Shown here one piece after another: positions 1 to 8,349 of a stretch of DNA of 64,000 nt (its first letter is position 1; each line of letters opens with the position of its first letter). The notes under the pieces were generated by a model that was not told the origin of the DNA, did no database searches, and was given only the letters and a program-made list of their open reading frames with translations. The DNA is taken from the NCBI RefSeq assembly GCF_021403115.1, contig NZ_JAJSSH010000007.1:1-64000 (forward strand), written 5' to 3'. The translations under genes and the position numbers were made by a program. The stretch comes from Sphingobium sufflavum. GTDB lineage: Bacteria; Pseudomonadota; Alphaproteobacteria; Sphingomonadales; Sphingomonadaceae.

Positions 1-186
1 GGCGGACAACCAGCCCTCCCGCTATCTCTACCGGGGGGACCTTAGTCCGTCGATGTTGGCGACCGTAGCAGAACCGGCGACCCGAAGGCCGCTGCACCGC
101 TGCGGTGAAACCCCTCTAGGCGGGGGGTTTGATTCGGTCAACAGCTTTTTCCAACAAAAATGGCAGAACCGCATTTTTCCTGCATT
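1..186. other. window edge, no gene called; hairpin at 108-130
   Basis: No convincing coding sequence. An open frame runs through on the + strand, but its codons (cta, gta, agg, cga) are unlike the neighbours. Bases 108-114 (aaacccc) pair with 124-130 (ggggttt) and a short T run follows, which looks like an intrinsic terminator read on +. The GC-rich, dyad-rich stretch before it could be the 3' end of a structured RNA whose start lies outside the window. I could not assign it to tRNA, tmRNA, SRP RNA or RNase P RNA. Confidence 0.3.
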
Positions 187-648
187 TCAGCCCGCCTCCA
201 CCCGGATACGGGTGATGCGGATGCTCTTGATGAGCCAGCGATCCCCGACCTTCTCATAGGTTTCATGATAATGGCCATGGCCGGTCATCAGCCCGAAGGG
301 ACTGCCCGGCGGAAACCACAGCCGGTCTGTCATCGACCAGATGGCCGCGGCGAACGTGGCGCTGGCGAAGTCGATCTCGACATTATGGCCCTGATGGACG
401 CTGACGATCCCGAACTTCGCCATGCCGTCCGACTGCCAGGATTCGCGGCCGCGCAGCACCACATTCATGGCGGGCAGGAAATCCCGGCCTGTCGCCGGGT
501 CGGTGCAGCAACCGCGATAGTCCAGCTCGCAATCCTCCGCGAGGATGCCCTTCACCAGATCCGCGTCACCCGTGTCCACGCCCCGGAAGTAGCGCGCCTT
601 GACCTGCCGGATGGCGTCGGCCGCGACCAGTCGCTCGCTCTCGGTCAT
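187..648 (-). CDS. SnoaL-like (NTF2 fold) protein
   Basis: Protein of 153 residues starting MTESERLVAADAIRQ and ending in the strand pattern typical of the nuclear transport factor 2 fold (GDRWLIKSIRITRIRVE). Small SnoaL-like proteins act as cyclases, dehydratases or isomerases, or as unknown binding proteins, often in aromatic or steroid catabolic clusters. The start at 648 is chosen because gggagagaga lies just upstream; an open frame continues to 711 without a better ribosome site. A second, longer SnoaL-like gene lies at 7636-8166. It diverges from the transglutaminase-like gene. The specific reaction is unknown. Confidence 0.8.
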   Translation of the reverse strand: MTESERLVAADAIRQVKARYFRGVDTGDADLVKGILAEDCELDYRGCCTDPATGRDFLPAMNVVLRGRESWQSDGMAKFGIVSVHQGHNVEIDFASATFAAAIWSMTDRLWFPPGSPFGLMTGHGHYHETYEKVGDRWLIKSIRITRIRVEAG

Positions 649-833
649 TCTCTCTCCCTGCCGAATAATAGCCCGCCCCGATTTTAGAGCATCGCACGCT
701 CCTTTGCGCAACGGGCGCTGCCCTCCGACCCTGCCCCGCCGTCCTTCAACGCTCTCCGCCGTGCATCAGGGATCGAATGATGCCGCCCACCGTTATACCG
801 TCCGACCCGACACCCATCAGAATTGAGGACTTC

Positions 834-1676
834 ATGCTGATCAAAGCCGGTTTCGACATTGAATTCGGATCGCATGCCGACACGCCAATGACAGCGCTGC
901 TCAGCATCCACCCCTCCCGCAATCGCGACCTGCGCACACCCCATCGGATCGTCATCGGCCAGGATGTACCGGCCTATGACTATCTGGATGCGTTCGGCAA
1001 TGTTGCGACCCGCTTCCTGTTGCCGGCGGGCGGAGCGCGCTTGCACGCCGAATTTCTGGTGGAGGACAGCGGACTGCCCGACCGGCCCGCGCCCGACGTG
1101 CCCGTGACGCCGGTGCAGGAATTGCCGGAAGACGCCCTGCCCTTCCTCCTCGCCAGCCGTTACTGCGAGACGGAGCGGCTGATGCAGACGGCATGGAACC
1201 TGTTCGGTGGCATCGCGTCCGCGCGGAGTCGGGTGGAGGCCATCGTCGGTTGGGTCCACAACCATATCCGGTTCGGATACCCCCATGCACGCAACACCCG
1301 CACCGCGTGGGAAGGCTATCAGGAGCGGGTCGGTGTCTGCCGCGATTTCGCGCATCTGGCGGTAACGCTGTGCCGCTGCATGAATATCCCGGCGCGCTAT
1401 TGCACCGGCTATCTGGGCGACATCGGCATTGCGCCCGTCGATGCCCCGATGGATTTCAGCGCATGGTTCGAGGTGTATGTCGATGGCGACTGGTACACCT
1501 ATGACGCGCGCCACAACCAGCCGCGCATCGGCCGCATCGTGATGGCGCGGGGGCGGGACGCGACCGACGTGGCGATCACCACCTCCTTTGGCGCGACGTG
1601 GCTGCGCAAGTTCGAGGTGGTGACGGAGGAGATCATCCCCGACCTTGCACAGGACAGTTTTCGACAGGCCGCCTGA
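834..1676 (+). CDS. transglutaminase-like cysteine protease family protein
   Basis: Protein of 280 residues. The N-terminal beta region starts MLIKAGFDIEF, the usual opening of this bacterial transglutaminase-like family. The core holds the catalytic Cys near residue 168 (GVCRDFAHLA), then the His/Asp part (WFEVYVDGDWYTYDARHNQP). Such cytoplasmic proteins are probably peptidases or amidases; substrates are unknown. An ATG at 777 is in frame, but 834 has a gagg ribosome site and matches the family start. A strong hairpin at 1692-1724 ends the gene. Confidence 0.85.
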   Translation: MLIKAGFDIEFGSHADTPMTALLSIHPSRNRDLRTPHRIVIGQDVPAYDYLDAFGNVATRFLLPAGGARLHAEFLVEDSGLPDRPAPDVPVTPVQELPEDALPFLLASRYCETERLMQTAWNLFGGIASARSRVEAIVGWVHNHIRFGYPHARNTRTAWEGYQERVGVCRDFAHLAVTLCRCMNIPARYCTGYLGDIGIAPVDAPMDFSAWFEVYVDGDWYTYDARHNQPRIGRIVMARGRDATDVAITTSFGATWLRKFEVVTEEIIPDLAQDSFRQAA

Positions 1677-1691
1677 CCGCACGCACTCCCG

Positions 1692-1724
1692 CATGGCCCG
1701 GCTCCACAAGGAGGCCGGGCCATG
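1692..1724. terminator. bidirectional hairpin between convergent genes
   Basis: Eleven-base arms CATGGCCCGGC (1692-1702) and GCCGGGCCATG (1714-1724) flank an 11-base loop. It lies between the ends of the transglutaminase-like gene (+) and the PHA-system gene (-). No long T run. Confidence 0.6.
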
Positions 1725-1765
1725 GTTCAGGCCATAATACTCAGGCCCGACGTTCGACTGGCCGT

Positions 1766-2086
1766 TCAGGCGGAAGGAGGCGTGAGCAACAGCTTTTCGC
1801 CGCTCCGCCGGATCACCGCCTCGATCGGCCCGGCCATCAGCGCCAGCAGGCCCGGCAGCATCACCTCCACCCGCACGGACCGATCGCCGACATCCAATAT
1901 GGTGGCGATCTCCTGCCCCATCGCCTGCACGTCCACCGTCATGCGGTCCTCGCTCGGCCAGGCGGAACGGACCGTCGCCGTGCCGCCCGGGATATGGCCG
2001 GGCAGCTTCGCCACCCCCGCCTGCATCCGGCGGCGCACCTCGGCCCGGTCCAGATCATGATGAATGTCGATGACGAGTGGTTTCAT
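1766..2086 (-). CDS. polyhydroxyalkanoic acid system family protein
   Basis: Protein of 106 residues beginning MKPLVIDIHHDLDRAEVRRR and ending LTPPSA. The pattern (N-terminal HxLDRAEAxRR-like helix, then VRVEVMLPGLLALMAGPIE) matches the small family annotated as putative polyhydroxyalkanoic acid (PHA) system protein, thought to be granule-associated or regulatory. No PHA synthase is in the window, so the role rests on family resemblance. The start at 2086 is the only ATG before the conserved region. Confidence 0.7.
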   Translation of the reverse strand: MKPLVIDIHHDLDRAEVRRRMQAGVAKLPGHIPGGTATVRSAWPSEDRMTVDVQAMGQEIATILDVGDRSVRVEVMLPGLLALMAGPIEAVIRRSGEKLLLTPPSA

Positions 2087-2249
2087 AGTCCATCCTTGAC
2101 GCATGACCGCGCTGCCGGTTCCGGCGCAGGGTCGCGCCCGGTGGGCAACGCCCTCCCGATACTCCGCCGCGCGCGGATCGTCGCATAGCATTACAATGGA
2201 CAATCCCTCCACCCCGTATAGAGAAGCGCATGTTGAGAGGGAGAGGCCC

Positions 2250-3521
2250 GTGAGCGAGACGACATCATCCACCGCCGCCGCCGAATGGAAGACAGGCTGG
2301 ACACTGGTCCTGGCCGCTTCGATGGGCTTTTCCTTCTTCTCGCTCCTGCTCGCGGCGATGGGCCTGTTCATTGAGCCGCTGACGAAGGAGTTCGGCTGGA
2401 CCCGGACGCTCCTGTCCTCCGGGCCGTCGATCGCGGTGACGATCACCGCCATCCTATCGCCCCCCTTTGGCATATTGATCGACCGCTTCGGATCGCGGCG
2501 GCTGGTCCTGCCCGGCCTCATCATCACCATAGCGGCCACCTGCGCGTTCAGCCTCATCGACGGTTCGCAGACCCAATGGTATATATTGTGGGCGATCTTC
2601 GGCGTGGTCGCCGTGACCATCAAATCGACCGCTTGGACGGCGGGCGTGCTGGGCTGTTTCAGCCAGGCGCGCGGCCTCGCCCTCGGCCTCACCCTGTCCG
2701 GCACGGCGGTCGCACAGATGGTGGTGCCGCCGCTGACCAACTGGCTGATCGACGGTTTCGGCTGGCGCGGCGCGTTCATCGGGCTGGGGCTTGGCTGGGG
2801 TGGCCTGACCTTCATCCTGTGCCTGCTCTTCTTCTTCGACGCGCATGACCGCGCCAAGGCGAAGAAGAAGGCGAACATCGTTCAGGACGAGGGCGCAAAG
2901 GTCGCCCTGACCGGCCTCACCCCCGGCCAGGCGCTGCGCGATTCCGCCCTGTGGCGGGTCGGTATTTCGAATTTCGTGGTGATGGTGCTGACCATCGGCC
3001 TGATGCTGCACATCTTCCCCATCCTGACCGAAGCGGGCGTGTCGCGCACCCATGCGGCATGGCTGGCCAGCCTGTCCGGCCTGGCGGGGATCATCGGCAA
3101 GCTGGTGACAGGCTTCCTGCTCGACCGCTATCGCCCCAACTGGATCGGCGGCATCACCCTCGCCATCATGTCCCTCGCCTTCCTGCTGCTGATGGACGGC
3201 ATCCGCTCGCCCGCGCTCATCATCTGCGCGATGATCGTGAACGGCTATGCGTTCGGCACCAAGACGCAGATCACCGGCTTCCTGACCGCGGGCTATGGCG
3301 GACTGAAGCATTTCGGCGTCATCTATGGCGTGATGGGCGCGCTGATGGCGCTGGCGTCGGGCCTCGGCCCCATGACGGCGGGCATCATCTACGATCAGGC
3401 GGGCGGTTATGGCCCGTTCCTGCTGGCGGGCGCGATCGGCTGCGCGCTGGGCGGGGTGCTGATGATGACCCTGCCCGCCTATCCGGTGTGGACGAAAAAG
3501 GAGGAGGGCGCGGTCGCCTGA
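2250..3521 (+). CDS. MFS transporter, monocarboxylate/OFA-like
   Basis: Protein of 423 residues with about twelve hydrophobic segments starting at GWTLVLAASMGFSFFSLLL. The loop after TM2 (GILIDRFGSRRLVL) carries the major facilitator motif D-R-x-G-x-R-R. The sequence resembles carriers for small carboxylates (oxalate/formate antiporter-like). It is the only transporter in the catabolic cluster, so it may import the substrate, but that is inference. The GTG at 2250 is preferred because gagagggagagg precedes it; ATG 2196 is an in-frame alternative giving 18 more residues. Confidence 0.85.
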   Translation: MSETTSSTAAAEWKTGWTLVLAASMGFSFFSLLLAAMGLFIEPLTKEFGWTRTLLSSGPSIAVTITAILSPPFGILIDRFGSRRLVLPGLIITIAATCAFSLIDGSQTQWYILWAIFGVVAVTIKSTAWTAGVLGCFSQARGLALGLTLSGTAVAQMVVPPLTNWLIDGFGWRGAFIGLGLGWGGLTFILCLLFFFDAHDRAKAKKKANIVQDEGAKVALTGLTPGQALRDSALWRVGISNFVVMVLTIGLMLHIFPILTEAGVSRTHAAWLASLSGLAGIIGKLVTGFLLDRYRPNWIGGITLAIMSLAFLLLMDGIRSPALIICAMIVNGYAFGTKTQITGFLTAGYGGLKHFGVIYGVMGALMALASGLGPMTAGIIYDQAGGYGPFLLAGAIGCALGGVLMMTLPAYPVWTKKEEGAVA

Positions 3522-3576
3522 CCCCGCCCTCCCCGTCTTTCTCCTGATGGTGGGTGGATCAGGCCGCCCGTCACCA

Positions 3577-3678
3577 GAGCATTTTCGAGCATTTTCGGGT
3601 TGGCCGTTGACAGTCAACGTCTCGGAAAATGCGGCATCAAGAGACAAGAGCGTTTTCGCTCAATGGAAAAAACGCTCT
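3577..3678. repeat. dispersed intergenic palindrome element, copy 1
   Basis: Contains gcattttc/gaaaatgc outer arms, the inner palindrome CGTTGACaGTCAACG (3605-3619), and the hairpin agagcgtttt (3647-3656) with aaaacgctct (3669-3678). Related sequence occurs at 4614-4718 and 35991-36038. It lies between convergent genes and may also end transcription. Confidence 0.6.
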
Positions 3679-4597
3679 AACCCCCGTTGCGCGCCATTGC
3701 GAAGCTGCGGCCGAGATGCTCCATATAGCCTTCGCGCGCCGGCAGCAGCCAAAGATTTTCGCTGGTGTCGCGGATCGCGTCGATATTCTCCGCAACATCG
3801 TCGATGCTCCACTCCGGGCGATAGATGCCCTGCGATTCCGCGATCAGCGCCCGCGCGACACGGCCACCGACCGACACATAGAGTTCGCCGGAGACGGAGC
3901 AGCTCTCATGGCTCAGCCAGCCGACGACCGGCGCCACCAGTTCCGGCCCCATCGGCGGATATTGCGACACGTCCAGCCCATCGGCCATGCGCGTCACCGC
4001 GCCGGGCAGGATGACGTTGGACTTCACGCCCCGCTCCGCCCCTTCGATGGCGATGACATTGTTGAGGCCGATCATGCCCGCCTTCGACATGCCATAGTTC
4101 ACGACCTGATGCGTGCCATAGAGGCCGCCGATGGAGCCGGTCAGCACCACCCGGCCATAGCCTGCCCCCGCCATGCGCGGAAATGCGGGCCGCACGACAT
4201 GGAAAGCGCCCATCAGATGGACGTCGATGACCGACTTGAAATCTTCGTCGCTGATCTCGTCCAGCGACCCGTAACGGACATTTCCCGCGTTATGGATCAA
4301 AATGTCGATCTGGCCATAGCTGTCGAGCGCGGCCTCGATGATCGCCTTGCCGCCCTCCGGCGTTGCCACGCTGTCGGTGTTGGCCACGGCCTCACCGCCC
4401 AGCGCCCTGATCTCGTCCACCACCTGCTGCGCGACGCTGGTGTCGGTGTCACTCTCGCCGCCGCGCATCGCGCCACCCAGATCGTTGACCACGACCTTCG
4501 CGCCCTTCGACGCCAGCAGCAGCGCATATTCACGGCCCAGCCCCCGGCCGGAGCCGGTGATGACGGCCACCCGGCCATCGAAGCGTCGTTCGGTCAT
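3677..4597 (-). CDS. SDR family oxidoreductase (MFE-2/hydroxyacyl-CoA dehydrogenase-like)
   Basis: Protein of 306 residues. The NAD(P)-binding motif TGSGRGLG lies at residues 14-21, the NAG motif at HNAGN, the catalytic Ser in VVLTGSIGG, and YxxxK in NYGMSKAG. The loop VVVNDLGG after the second strand and the overall length resemble the dehydrogenase domain of multifunctional enzyme type 2, which acts on 3-hydroxyacyl-CoA. A roughly 50-residue tail (YRPEWSIDDVAENIDAIRD) lies beyond the usual SDR core. Intergenic repeat elements flank it on both sides, so it is probably transcribed alone. The substrate is inferred only from family resemblance. Confidence 0.85.
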   Translation of the reverse strand: MTERRFDGRVAVITGSGRGLGREYALLLASKGAKVVVNDLGGAMRGGESDTDTSVAQQVVDEIRALGGEAVANTDSVATPEGGKAIIEAALDSYGQIDILIHNAGNVRYGSLDEISDEDFKSVIDVHLMGAFHVVRPAFPRMAGAGYGRVVLTGSIGGLYGTHQVVNYGMSKAGMIGLNNVIAIEGAERGVKSNVILPGAVTRMADGLDVSQYPPMGPELVAPVVGWLSHESCSVSGELYVSVGGRVARALIAESQGIYRPEWSIDDVAENIDAIRDTSENLWLLPAREGYMEHLGRSFAMARNGG

Positions 4598-4613
4598 TAA
4601 TAGTCTCCGTCAG

Positions 4614-4718
4614 CTAGAGCATTTTCGAAGCGGATGGCATCACCTGCTGGCTCGGAAAATGCGGAAAACAAAAGACGAATAGAGCGTGATCCGATTCAGC
4701 ATGATCGGATCACGCTCT
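4614..4718. repeat. dispersed intergenic palindrome element, copy 2
   Basis: Starts with agagcattttcg and gaaaatgcgg as in copy 1. It ends in a perfect 15-base inverted repeat: AGAGCGTGATCCGAT (4681-4695) and ATCGGATCACGCTCT (4704-4718) around an 8-base loop. It lies directly upstream of the SDR at 3677-4597. Confidence 0.65.
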
Positions 4719-4843
4719 ATATATCGCTATGGGGTGCAGGATCATCGTCCCGGCCTCTCCGTTCGTATCGCCCCGCCAGCCCCGGGACGGCAGGAGGCCA
4801 CAAGGTCTCCCGTCATCCGGGCTGCGGATAACAATAAAAAGGG

Positions 4844-5698
4844 TCAGACCGGCGCCCACAGCGGCGATCCCCGCTCCGCCCGCAACGACGGGATGGTGCG
4901 GCCGTCGATGTCGGTCACGCCATAATCGGCCGCCAGTTCGGCGTTGATGAAGGTTCCACCGGTCCGCGCCAGCACGTCCTCGTCCTTGGCCAGCGCCGCG
5001 ATCACCCGGCCCGGAAACTCCGGCGAGCTGCCTGCCGCGCTGTTGAGCTGCGCCGCCATGCCCGGCACCGTGCGCAGATTCTCCTGCGCCCGCTCCGTAT
5101 AGGTAAAGCCCTGCCACAGGGAGAGGGAGGCGACGCCATGCGGCTTCAACTCCACCGCCATGTCCCGCGCCATGCGGTCCGTCGCGGTCTTGGTCAGCCC
5201 GAATATGGTGTCATAAGTATAGGTCACGCCGACATAGCCGGACAGGGCGACGATCAGGCCCGACTTCTGCGGCGCCATGATCTGCGCCGCATACCATGCC
5301 GCGACGAAAGCCGCGCGAACGCCCGTGTCGAAGATTTCCCAGTTGGAGAGCGGCTTCTCCCAGAAACCGATGCGCTGCGTCATCTCCGGCGGGATCGCCA
5401 TCGCATTGTTGACGAGGATGTCGAGCCGACCCTGCTCCGCCTTCAACTGCGCGAACAGGGCGGCGATGGACGCATCGTCGTTCAGGTCCAGGGCGACGGC
5501 AATACCCTTGCCGCCGCGCCGGTTCACTTCGGCGACCGTCTCGCCGATGGTGCCGGGCAGAGGCCCCGCACCGGCGTCCACCGTGCGGCCCGTCACATAG
5601 ACGGTGGCCCCTTCCTCGCCGAGCACTGACGCTATGCCCTTGCCGATACCCCGGCTGGCACCGGTCACGACCGCTACCTTGCCCGTCAGTGCTCCCAT
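4844..5698 (-). CDS. SDR family protein, DHRS1-like, catalytic Tyr replaced by Phe
   Basis: Protein of 284 residues. The cofactor motif TGASRGIG is at 12-19, NNAM at 97-100 and Ser153 in ALSGYVG. The C-terminal half (RDMAVELKPHGVASLSLWQG) resembles the DHRS1 branch of SDRs. The usual YxxxK reads IFGLTK, so Phe166 stands where the catalytic Tyr should be and Lys170 is kept. The codon is ttc on the coding strand, so this is read directly. The gene starts 13 bases upstream of the map end of the monooxygenase gene and lies downstream of it on the same strand, so the two may be co-transcribed. It may be a non-catalytic or altered-mechanism SDR. Confidence 0.85.
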   Translation of the reverse strand: MGALTGKVAVVTGASRGIGKGIASVLGEEGATVYVTGRTVDAGAGPLPGTIGETVAEVNRRGGKGIAVALDLNDDASIAALFAQLKAEQGRLDILVNNAMAIPPEMTQRIGFWEKPLSNWEIFDTGVRAAFVAAWYAAQIMAPQKSGLIVALSGYVGVTYTYDTIFGLTKTATDRMARDMAVELKPHGVASLSLWQGFTYTERAQENLRTVPGMAAQLNSAAGSSPEFPGRVIAALAKDEDVLARTGGTFINAELAADYGVTDIDGRTIPSLRAERGSPLWAPV

Positions 5699-5711
5699 TC
5701 CATCCCTCTTG

Positions 5712-7568
5712 TTATTCCGCCGGTTCGGCCTCGGCCGATTTGCGGAGCGTCAGCCCCTCAAGATCGCCCTTGTTGCGCCAGTCACCGACCATCTGCTGGA
5801 AATTGGCCCAGCCATAACCCCAGCTGTGGAACAGCGCCCACTTGGGATTCTTGTCGCCTTCATTGTTGAAGTAGCTGGGCGTGCATTCGCTCTGGAACGC
5901 GGACAGGTCGACCGCGATCTCCTGGAACGTCTTCACATAGGCGTCCTGCGCCTCCTGCGTCGGCTCGACCGAGGTCAGGCCGCGCTTCAGGGCCTCCGCG
6001 ATGATATAGGCGGAGTGATAGCCCTGCTGGCCGAACTGTTCCGTGACGGAGGCATAGGCCGCGCCCTGGATATAGCCGATGAAGAACTGGTTCGGGAAAC
6101 CATGGGTCATCGTGCCGTGCAGCGTCTTAGGGCCTTCGCGCCAATGATCGTAGATGGACTCGCCGTTGCGGCCGACCACCGTGTCGATGCCCCAGCGACG
6201 CTCCAGATCCGACGTCACCTCGAAGCCGGAGGCGAAGATCATGCAATCGACCTCGACCTCTTCACCATTATGGATGAAGCCCTTCTCGGTCATCGCTTCC
6301 AGACCCTGCGTCGCCGACACGTCGATCAGCTTGACGTTGGGACGGTTGAAGGTCGGGTAATAATCGTCGTTGGACAGCGGACGTTTGCACAGGAAGCGAT
6401 AATAGGGCTTCATCGCCTCCGCCGTCGCCGGATCGTCGACGAGGGTTTCGACGCGCTGGCGCATGCGCTCCATCACCTGATAGTCGACCATCTCGCGCCG
6501 GGACATGAACTCCTCGACGGACATTTCGGGCCAGCCCTCGGCGTTCAGTTCGGCGGCCAGGTTGCGCGCGACTTCGGTCCAGATGTCGCAGATCTGATCC
6601 TTCTCGCCGGGCAGGAACATTTCCATCGCGGCGCGGTGGAAATTGTCCATGCGATCTTTCTGCCAACCCTTGGGCAGCGAGGCGACCCATTCAGGGTCGG
6701 TGTGCGGGTTCGGCCGCTCATCGACACTGGAGGGGGTGCGCTGGATCACATAGAGCTGCTTGGCATGCTTGCCCAGCGACGGAACCGCCTGCACCGACGT
6801 CGCGCCGGTACCCAGAATGGCCACCGTCTTGTCGCCCAGCTTGTCCAGTACGGGACTGCCATAGCTGCCGCCGGTATAGTCATATTCCCAGCGCGACGTA
6901 TGGAACATCTTGCCCTTGTAGCTGTGGATGCCGGGGATGGCGGGCAGCTTGGGCATGTTCATCACGCCGCAGGCCATGATGACGAACTTGGCGCGAATGT
7001 CATCGCCGCGGTTGGTCGTGACCTTCCACCGCTGCGCCGCGTCGTCCCATTCCAGATTGGTGATCTGGGTGTGGAACAGCGCGCGGTCGGCAAAGCCGGT
7101 CTTGTCCGCGATCAGGCGGCAATAGCCCTGAATCTCGCGCCCGTCGGAGAATTTCTGGCTGGGCATGAAGCCCATTTCTTCCAGCAGCGGCAGATAGATC
7201 AGCGCGTCATTGTCGCACTGCACGCCCGGATAGCGGTTCCAGTACCAAACGCCGCCGAAATCGCCCGAAATGTCGATGTTGCGGAAATTGGTTACGCCCG
7301 CATTGGTCAGGTGATAGGCCGCGATGGTTCCGCCCCAGCCCGCGCCCAGCACGATGACGTCGATCTCTTCCGAAATCGGGTCGCGCGGGGTGACCGGCAT
7401 GTGCGGATCGGCGGTATAATCCTTGACCGGCGACTCCTCGGTCGGGCGCACATATTGCGCCTGTCCCTTGGTGCTGACGCGCTTGTCGCGCTCCAGCAGA
7501 TATTTCTCGCGCAGCGCGGGGATGTTGATGGCGTCCTTGGGCGGGGTCTTGGTTGGCTGGCAGGTCAT
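5712..7568 (-). CDS. Baeyer-Villiger-type flavin monooxygenase (class B)
   Basis: Protein of 618 residues. After an N-terminal extension of about 65 residues comes the FAD-binding motif GAGWGG (75-80). The fingerprint YKGKMFHTSRW (217-227) matches FxGxxxHxxxW with Tyr for Phe, and is followed by Glu where Pro or Asp is usual. The NADPH-binding motif GTGATS is at 253-258, and the QRTP segment resembles the active-site Arg region. Such enzymes insert oxygen next to a ketone to give esters or lactones, using NADPH and O2. SDRs and SnoaL-like proteins around it fit oxidation of an alcohol to a ketone, then to a lactone. The substrate is unknown. Confidence 0.88.
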   Translation of the reverse strand: MTCQPTKTPPKDAINIPALREKYLLERDKRVSTKGQAQYVRPTEESPVKDYTADPHMPVTPRDPISEEIDVIVLGAGWGGTIAAYHLTNAGVTNFRNIDISGDFGGVWYWNRYPGVQCDNDALIYLPLLEEMGFMPSQKFSDGREIQGYCRLIADKTGFADRALFHTQITNLEWDDAAQRWKVTTNRGDDIRAKFVIMACGVMNMPKLPAIPGIHSYKGKMFHTSRWEYDYTGGSYGSPVLDKLGDKTVAILGTGATSVQAVPSLGKHAKQLYVIQRTPSSVDERPNPHTDPEWVASLPKGWQKDRMDNFHRAAMEMFLPGEKDQICDIWTEVARNLAAELNAEGWPEMSVEEFMSRREMVDYQVMERMRQRVETLVDDPATAEAMKPYYRFLCKRPLSNDDYYPTFNRPNVKLIDVSATQGLEAMTEKGFIHNGEEVEVDCMIFASGFEVTSDLERRWGIDTVVGRNGESIYDHWREGPKTLHGTMTHGFPNQFFIGYIQGAAYASVTEQFGQQGYHSAYIIAEALKRGLTSVEPTQEAQDAYVKTFQEIAVDLSAFQSECTPSYFNNEGDKNPKWALFHSWGYGWANFQQMVGDWRNKGDLEGLTLRKSAEAEPAE

Positions 7569-7614
7569 GTCGCTCTGATCTTCCCTCTCGATTCGCTAAG
7601 GTCTCTTATCAACA

Positions 7615-7637
7615 GACCTGTTGGATAGCGACAGGTC
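7615..7637. terminator. short hairpin upstream of the monooxygenase gene
   Basis: Arms GACCTGT (7615-7621) and ACAGGTC (7631-7637) with a 9-base loop lie between the SnoaL gene end and the monooxygenase start. It may be an attenuator, a weak terminator or an operator. No T run. Confidence 0.3.
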
Positions 7638-8166
7638 AGACGCCGAAGAAACGCTCGCTGTAATCCTTCACAGACCTACCGGAAAAATGCTCCTCGGAAA
7701 ATGGCATGGCCATCACGCCCTTCGACCAGTCGATGGCGTCGCCCCAGCCCTGATACCAGTCGTACAGCATCAGGCGGCTGGCGATGCCCCACCGGCCCTC
7801 GCGCCGTTCGAGGACATCGAGGTAGCGCCCGCCGATGCACGTGTCCTGCTCCCCCGCGCCCATGTCGACGCGGTGGTAGGAGATGACCTGCGTCTCCACT
7901 TTCGCCGTGTCGCCGGACAGTTCGATATAGCTTTGGCCCAGCACATGCTGCGTGTTGGTGATGGCGTCCGCGCCGGGCACGACCCAGGCGAGATAGTCGT
8001 CGAAACGGCCCTTGAAGACACCATAGTCGGTGACGCTGTCGGGCCAGTAGGCGCCCCGGATCAGGTCGGCGTTGCGGCGGTCCTCACCGCGCGCCAGCCG
8101 GGCGAGGCAGTCGCGGATATTTTCGCGATCGAGAAAATTCTGCAATTCGTCGCCGGTCGCGCCCAT
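7636..8166 (-). CDS. SnoaL-like (NTF2 fold) protein
   Basis: Protein of 176 residues. DELQNFLDRENIRDCLARLARGEDRR and the later GGRYLDVLERREGRWGIASR follow the SnoaL-like/ring-hydroxylating-dioxygenase-beta-like pattern with an NTF2 fold. Related proteins act as dehydratases or isomerases, or have unknown roles in catabolic clusters. Two ATGs are possible, at 8172 and 8166; 8166 is chosen because gagagg then sits six bases upstream. It is first in a probable operon with the monooxygenase and the DHRS1-like SDR, and diverges from the AraC regulator at 8350. Confidence 0.8.
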   Translation of the reverse strand: MGATGDELQNFLDRENIRDCLARLARGEDRRNADLIRGAYWPDSVTDYGVFKGRFDDYLAWVVPGADAITNTQHVLGQSYIELSGDTAKVETQVISYHRVDMGAGEQDTCIGGRYLDVLERREGRWGIASRLMLYDWYQGWGDAIDWSKGVMAMPFSEEHFSGRSVKDYSERFFGV

Positions 8167-8349
8167 GGTCATCCTCTCACCCCGACACGGATTGATCCCG
8201 GCGCCGGCTTGCCCCCCATTGTTACGCCTGCCGGGTGACAGATCGCTTGACCAATTCGGACAAATAGGTTCGACTGCGACGCGACAGGGACGGGCGGCGA
8301 CAACAGTCGGGCAGAGTCGATACCGGGGCCAGAACACAAGGAGAGCGAG

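Noticed and set aside
1-60. tRNA or tmRNA fragment
   Set aside because: No acceptor, anticodon or T-loop pattern, and no tag reading frame.
8247-8275. Promoter for the AraC gene starting at TTGACC 8247
   Set aside because: No acceptable -10 element at the right distance.
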